A stretch of DNA of 64,000 bases, taken from Gemmatimonadota bacterium (GTDB taxonomy: Bacteria; Gemmatimonadota; Gemmatimonadetes; Longimicrobiales; Gaopeijiaceae). Numbering within the stretch: position 1 is the first letter of the stretch; each line of letters opens with the position of its first letter. The notes beneath the pieces were generated by a model, which worked only from the letters and a program-made list of their open reading frames with translations, did not search any database and was not told where the DNA came from. The stretch is from NCBI GenBank assembly GCA_009838975.1, contig VXQO01000015.1, positions 1 through 64,000 of the forward strand, given 5' to 3'. Below are positions 62,283 through 64,000 of the stretch, one piece after another. The position numbers were made by a program, and so were the translations under genes.

Positions 62283-62311
62283 ACTACCCGGGTAGTAACT
62301 ACCTCGGTAAT
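62283..62311. promoter_or_regulatory. paired BlaI operators ACTACCCGGGTAGT / ACTACCTCGGTAAT
   Basis: A perfect 14-bp palindrome (62283-62296) and a near-perfect one (62298-62311), 15 bases centre to centre, 32 bases before the BlaI start codon. Likely autoregulation by the BlaI encoded downstream. Confidence 0.75.
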
Positions 62312-62342
62312 CGCCCAATCCCCTGATACACGGAGACCACTG

Positions 62343-62729
62343 ATGAAGCGGAAGCGGCAACTCGGAGACCTGCAACTCGCGATCATGCGAGTCCTGTGGG
62401 AGCGCGGCGAAGCTCCGGCCATCGAGGTTCACAGGGCCCTCTTTGAAGAACGAGGACTCGCCGTCACAACCATAAAGACGATGCTCCGCAAACTCGAGGA
62501 GTACGGGTGCGTGGAGCACCGGACCAACGGTCGGCAGTTCATCTACCGGCCGGCGATCGCGGAGGCGGACGTTCGGCAGGGGATGGTAGCAGAATTCGTG
62601 CAGCGCTTGTTCTCCGGCGACAGCGCGGCCCTGGTCAACCACCTGGTTCGATCCGGCGAGATTGACGCCGAGGATCTGGAGGATCTCCGCGAAATCGTCT
62701 CGAGGAAGCGGAAAAGGGGAACGAAATGA
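62343..62729 (+). CDS. BlaI/MecI/CopY-family repressor
   Basis: A 128-residue winged-helix repressor: LGDLQLAIMRVLWERGEAPA, VTTIKTMLRKLEEYGCVEHR and the wing G-R-Q-F-I-Y-R-P. It likely binds the ACTACC palindromes just upstream and those before 61407. ATG 62343 behind GGAG. ATGA overlap with the M56 protease gene. In BlaI systems cleavage by the M56 partner lifts repression. Confidence 0.9.
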   Translation: MKRKRQLGDLQLAIMRVLWERGEAPAIEVHRALFEERGLAVTTIKTMLRKLEEYGCVEHRTNGRQFIYRPAIAEADVRQGMVAEFVQRLFSGDSAALVNHLVRSGEIDAEDLEDLREIVSRKRKRGTK

Positions 62730-63907
62730 CCTCCTGGCTCCTCACTTTTGCGGTCCACAGCACCCTGTGGTGCGGGCTTGCCTGGCTAAGCCTGCGCCTC
62801 TTCCCCGCCGTCCGCGCGCGCCTGAGAGAAACGGTTTGGTACATGGCGCTGGCCGCCAGCCTGATCACTCCGACGGCCCACGCGCTGATCTCGCCGAATT
62901 CGGCGATCTGGCGGATTCCCGTCCCCTCGCTCATTGCCGGCGGGGAGCATGGGCCCGAAGGAGAACCGGGCCATGGGGATGGGGCGGTTTCCGTTTCCCT
63001 GCTCACGCGTGAGGAAGCGCACGGCGAGGACGATGCGGCCAGCGCCAGCTGGGTGGCATCCGCTGGTGTCCTGTGGCTCGTCCTGGCCGGTGGCCTTCTC
63101 GCCCTCCATTTCGTCCGGCTGGGGAGGCTGCGGGGGCGCCTTCGCGATCGCGAGCCGGTCACCGATCCGCGGGCCACCGATGCATTGGCCGCACTCGGCG
63201 GAGCCGCAGCCCTGAACCCGCCGCCGCGCCTCACCGAGAGCCACAACCTGGGCTCGCCGGTTGCGCTGGGCGTGGGCACCCGTCGCGAGATATGCGTCCC
63301 CGTGCGCGCGCTCCATGAACTCGACGAGGAAGAGCTTCGCGCCCTCCTCGGTCACGAAGTCGCGCACCATCTTCGCCGCGACACGATCCGGCTGTCCGTC
63401 CTGCACGTGCTTCAGGCCGTGTTCTTCTTCCAACCTCTCTTGCGGCTGGCCGTGGGCGATGTACGACTCGCCGCCGAGGAACTGTGCGACGACTGGGCCG
63501 CGAGCCACGCCGGCGACCACTTCACCATGGCAAGCTGCCTGACGGAGGTGGCGCAGTGGGTCGTTCGGCGCGACCGCCACAGCCCGGTTCCGTGCATCGG
63601 CAGACGTCGCTCACAGTTGGAACTCCGTGTCCGGCGTCTGATGACCGGGAATCGCTCGCTCCAAACGCCGTCGGGCCCATGGCGGCATGTGAGCGTGGCG
63701 GGCCTTTTGATCCTCGCTCCGTTGTTCGCTCCGGCAGTGGCGCCCGGTGCCGACCGGTCCCACGAGGAGCGGCGCGCTCTCGAAGGTGCGTGGCCGCAGG
63801 AACGCGGGGAGGCGGGCGAGCATGAACTCCGCGAGCGACGGGAGCGATCTCCCGGCGTCGGTGCGCGGAGCCCTACATCTACAACAACACAAGGAGAAGA
63901 AAAATGA
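62726..63907 (+). CDS. BlaR1-family M56 metallopeptidase (short form)
   Basis: A 393-residue membrane protease with helices near 3-20, 35-55, 113-133 and 318-335; zinc site H210-E211-V-A-H214 (GHEVAHHLRRD) with A-A-E-E-L-C-D-D-W-A downstream. The tail after the last helix (about 340-393) is only a charged low-complexity stretch, so there is no large sensor domain, in contrast to the 668-residue protein at 53103. ATGA overlaps on both sides. Confidence 0.88.
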   Translation: MTSWLLTFAVHSTLWCGLAWLSLRLFPAVRARLRETVWYMALAASLITPTAHALISPNSAIWRIPVPSLIAGGEHGPEGEPGHGDGAVSVSLLTREEAHGEDDAASASWVASAGVLWLVLAGGLLALHFVRLGRLRGRLRDREPVTDPRATDALAALGGAAALNPPPRLTESHNLGSPVALGVGTRREICVPVRALHELDEEELRALLGHEVAHHLRRDTIRLSVLHVLQAVFFFQPLLRLAVGDVRLAAEELCDDWAASHAGDHFTMASCLTEVAQWVVRRDRHSPVPCIGRRRSQLELRVRRLMTGNRSLQTPSGPWRHVSVAGLLILAPLFAPAVAPGADRSHEERRALEGAWPQERGEAGEHELRERRERSPGVGARSPTSTTTQGEEK

Positions 63908-64000
63908 CAACACATAATAAGAGCGGCAGCGCCGTGGCCCTTGCACTCATGATCATGCTCAGCGCCTGTGCCGACAGCCTCACCGAGGCCGGCGAATCGG
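63904..64000 (+). CDS. lipoprotein, partial (runs off the window)
   Basis: The first 32 codons of a protein with signal M-T-T-H-N-K, hydrophobic AVALALMIML and lipobox LSAC (Cys22). RBS AAGGAGAAG. ATGA overlap with the M56 gene, so it is probably part of the same BlaI-controlled operon. The remainder is beyond 64000. Confidence 0.7.
   Translation, partial: MTTHNKSGSAVALALMIMLSACADSLTEAGES

Noticed and set aside
1-64000. CRISPR array, rRNA or retron-like element
   Set aside because: No regularly spaced repeats, no rRNA-like stretches and no reverse-transcriptase motif (YADD type) were seen.

Overview
High-GC bacterial chromosome, read as a Gemmatimonadota-like organism. The pointers are the mix of genes rather than any marker gene: TonB-dependent receptors with a carboxypeptidase-like N-domain, several secreted six-bladed beta-propeller proteins, two BlaI/BlaR1-like pairs, a CIA30-like tail on an amidohydrolase and many small lipoproteins. 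There is no rRNA, no recognisable tRNA and no CRISPR array. Taxonomy is inference.

Layout. 0.2-8.7 kb (mostly +): membrane protein with winged-helix regulator, TonB-dependent receptor, TPR protein, then an ABC-2 exporter coupled to a secreted amidohydrolase. 8.7-10.75 kb (-): lipoprotein, beta-propeller and small membrane protein, apparently the tail of an operon cut by an insertion. 10.73-41.10 kb: a roughly 30.35 kb integrative conjugative element (ICE). 41.1-64 kb: chromosome again, with two-component, TetR- and BlaI-controlled units, gamma-glutamyltransferase, methyltransferases, repeated beta-propeller genes (one broken, one lacking a signal peptide) and toxin-like debris.

The ICE. A perfect 14-bp direct repeat, CCGCTGATCCAACG, lies at 10734-10747 and 41087-41100. 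Joining the outer flanks at this repeat restores one open frame of 84 codons ending just inside the next gene, so the two ends look like attL and attR of an element that entered the 3' end of a small gene. Inside, on the minus strand, are a tyrosine integrase, accessory genes, an ArdC-like protein, VirB11, VirD4, VirB8, VirB6, VirB5, VirB10, VirB9, VirB4, VirB3, VirB2 and an AlpA-like regulator, mostly joined by 4-base stop/start overlaps. An S24 (LexA/CI-like) repressor is divergent from the transfer operon. I see no classical relaxase; two replication-relaxation-like winged-helix proteins are the candidates, and a 307-bp structured gap between one of them and virD4 is the best oriT candidate.

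The ICE cargo (28.6-40.6 kb) is a defence-type array: TcmP with DUF5131 (Gp37/Gp68), an AbiEi/AbiEii pair, a complete type I restriction-modification system (hsdM, hsdS, hsdR) and an unrecognised zinc-ribbon protein with a HEPN-like helical segment.

Regulatory sequence can be read directly outside the ICE. GTTGAC-N3-GTCAAC palindromes (three copies) flank a TetR gene and its two likely target units. Paired ACTACC-type palindromes precede both a BlaI-family gene and the secreted-protein gene upstream of it.
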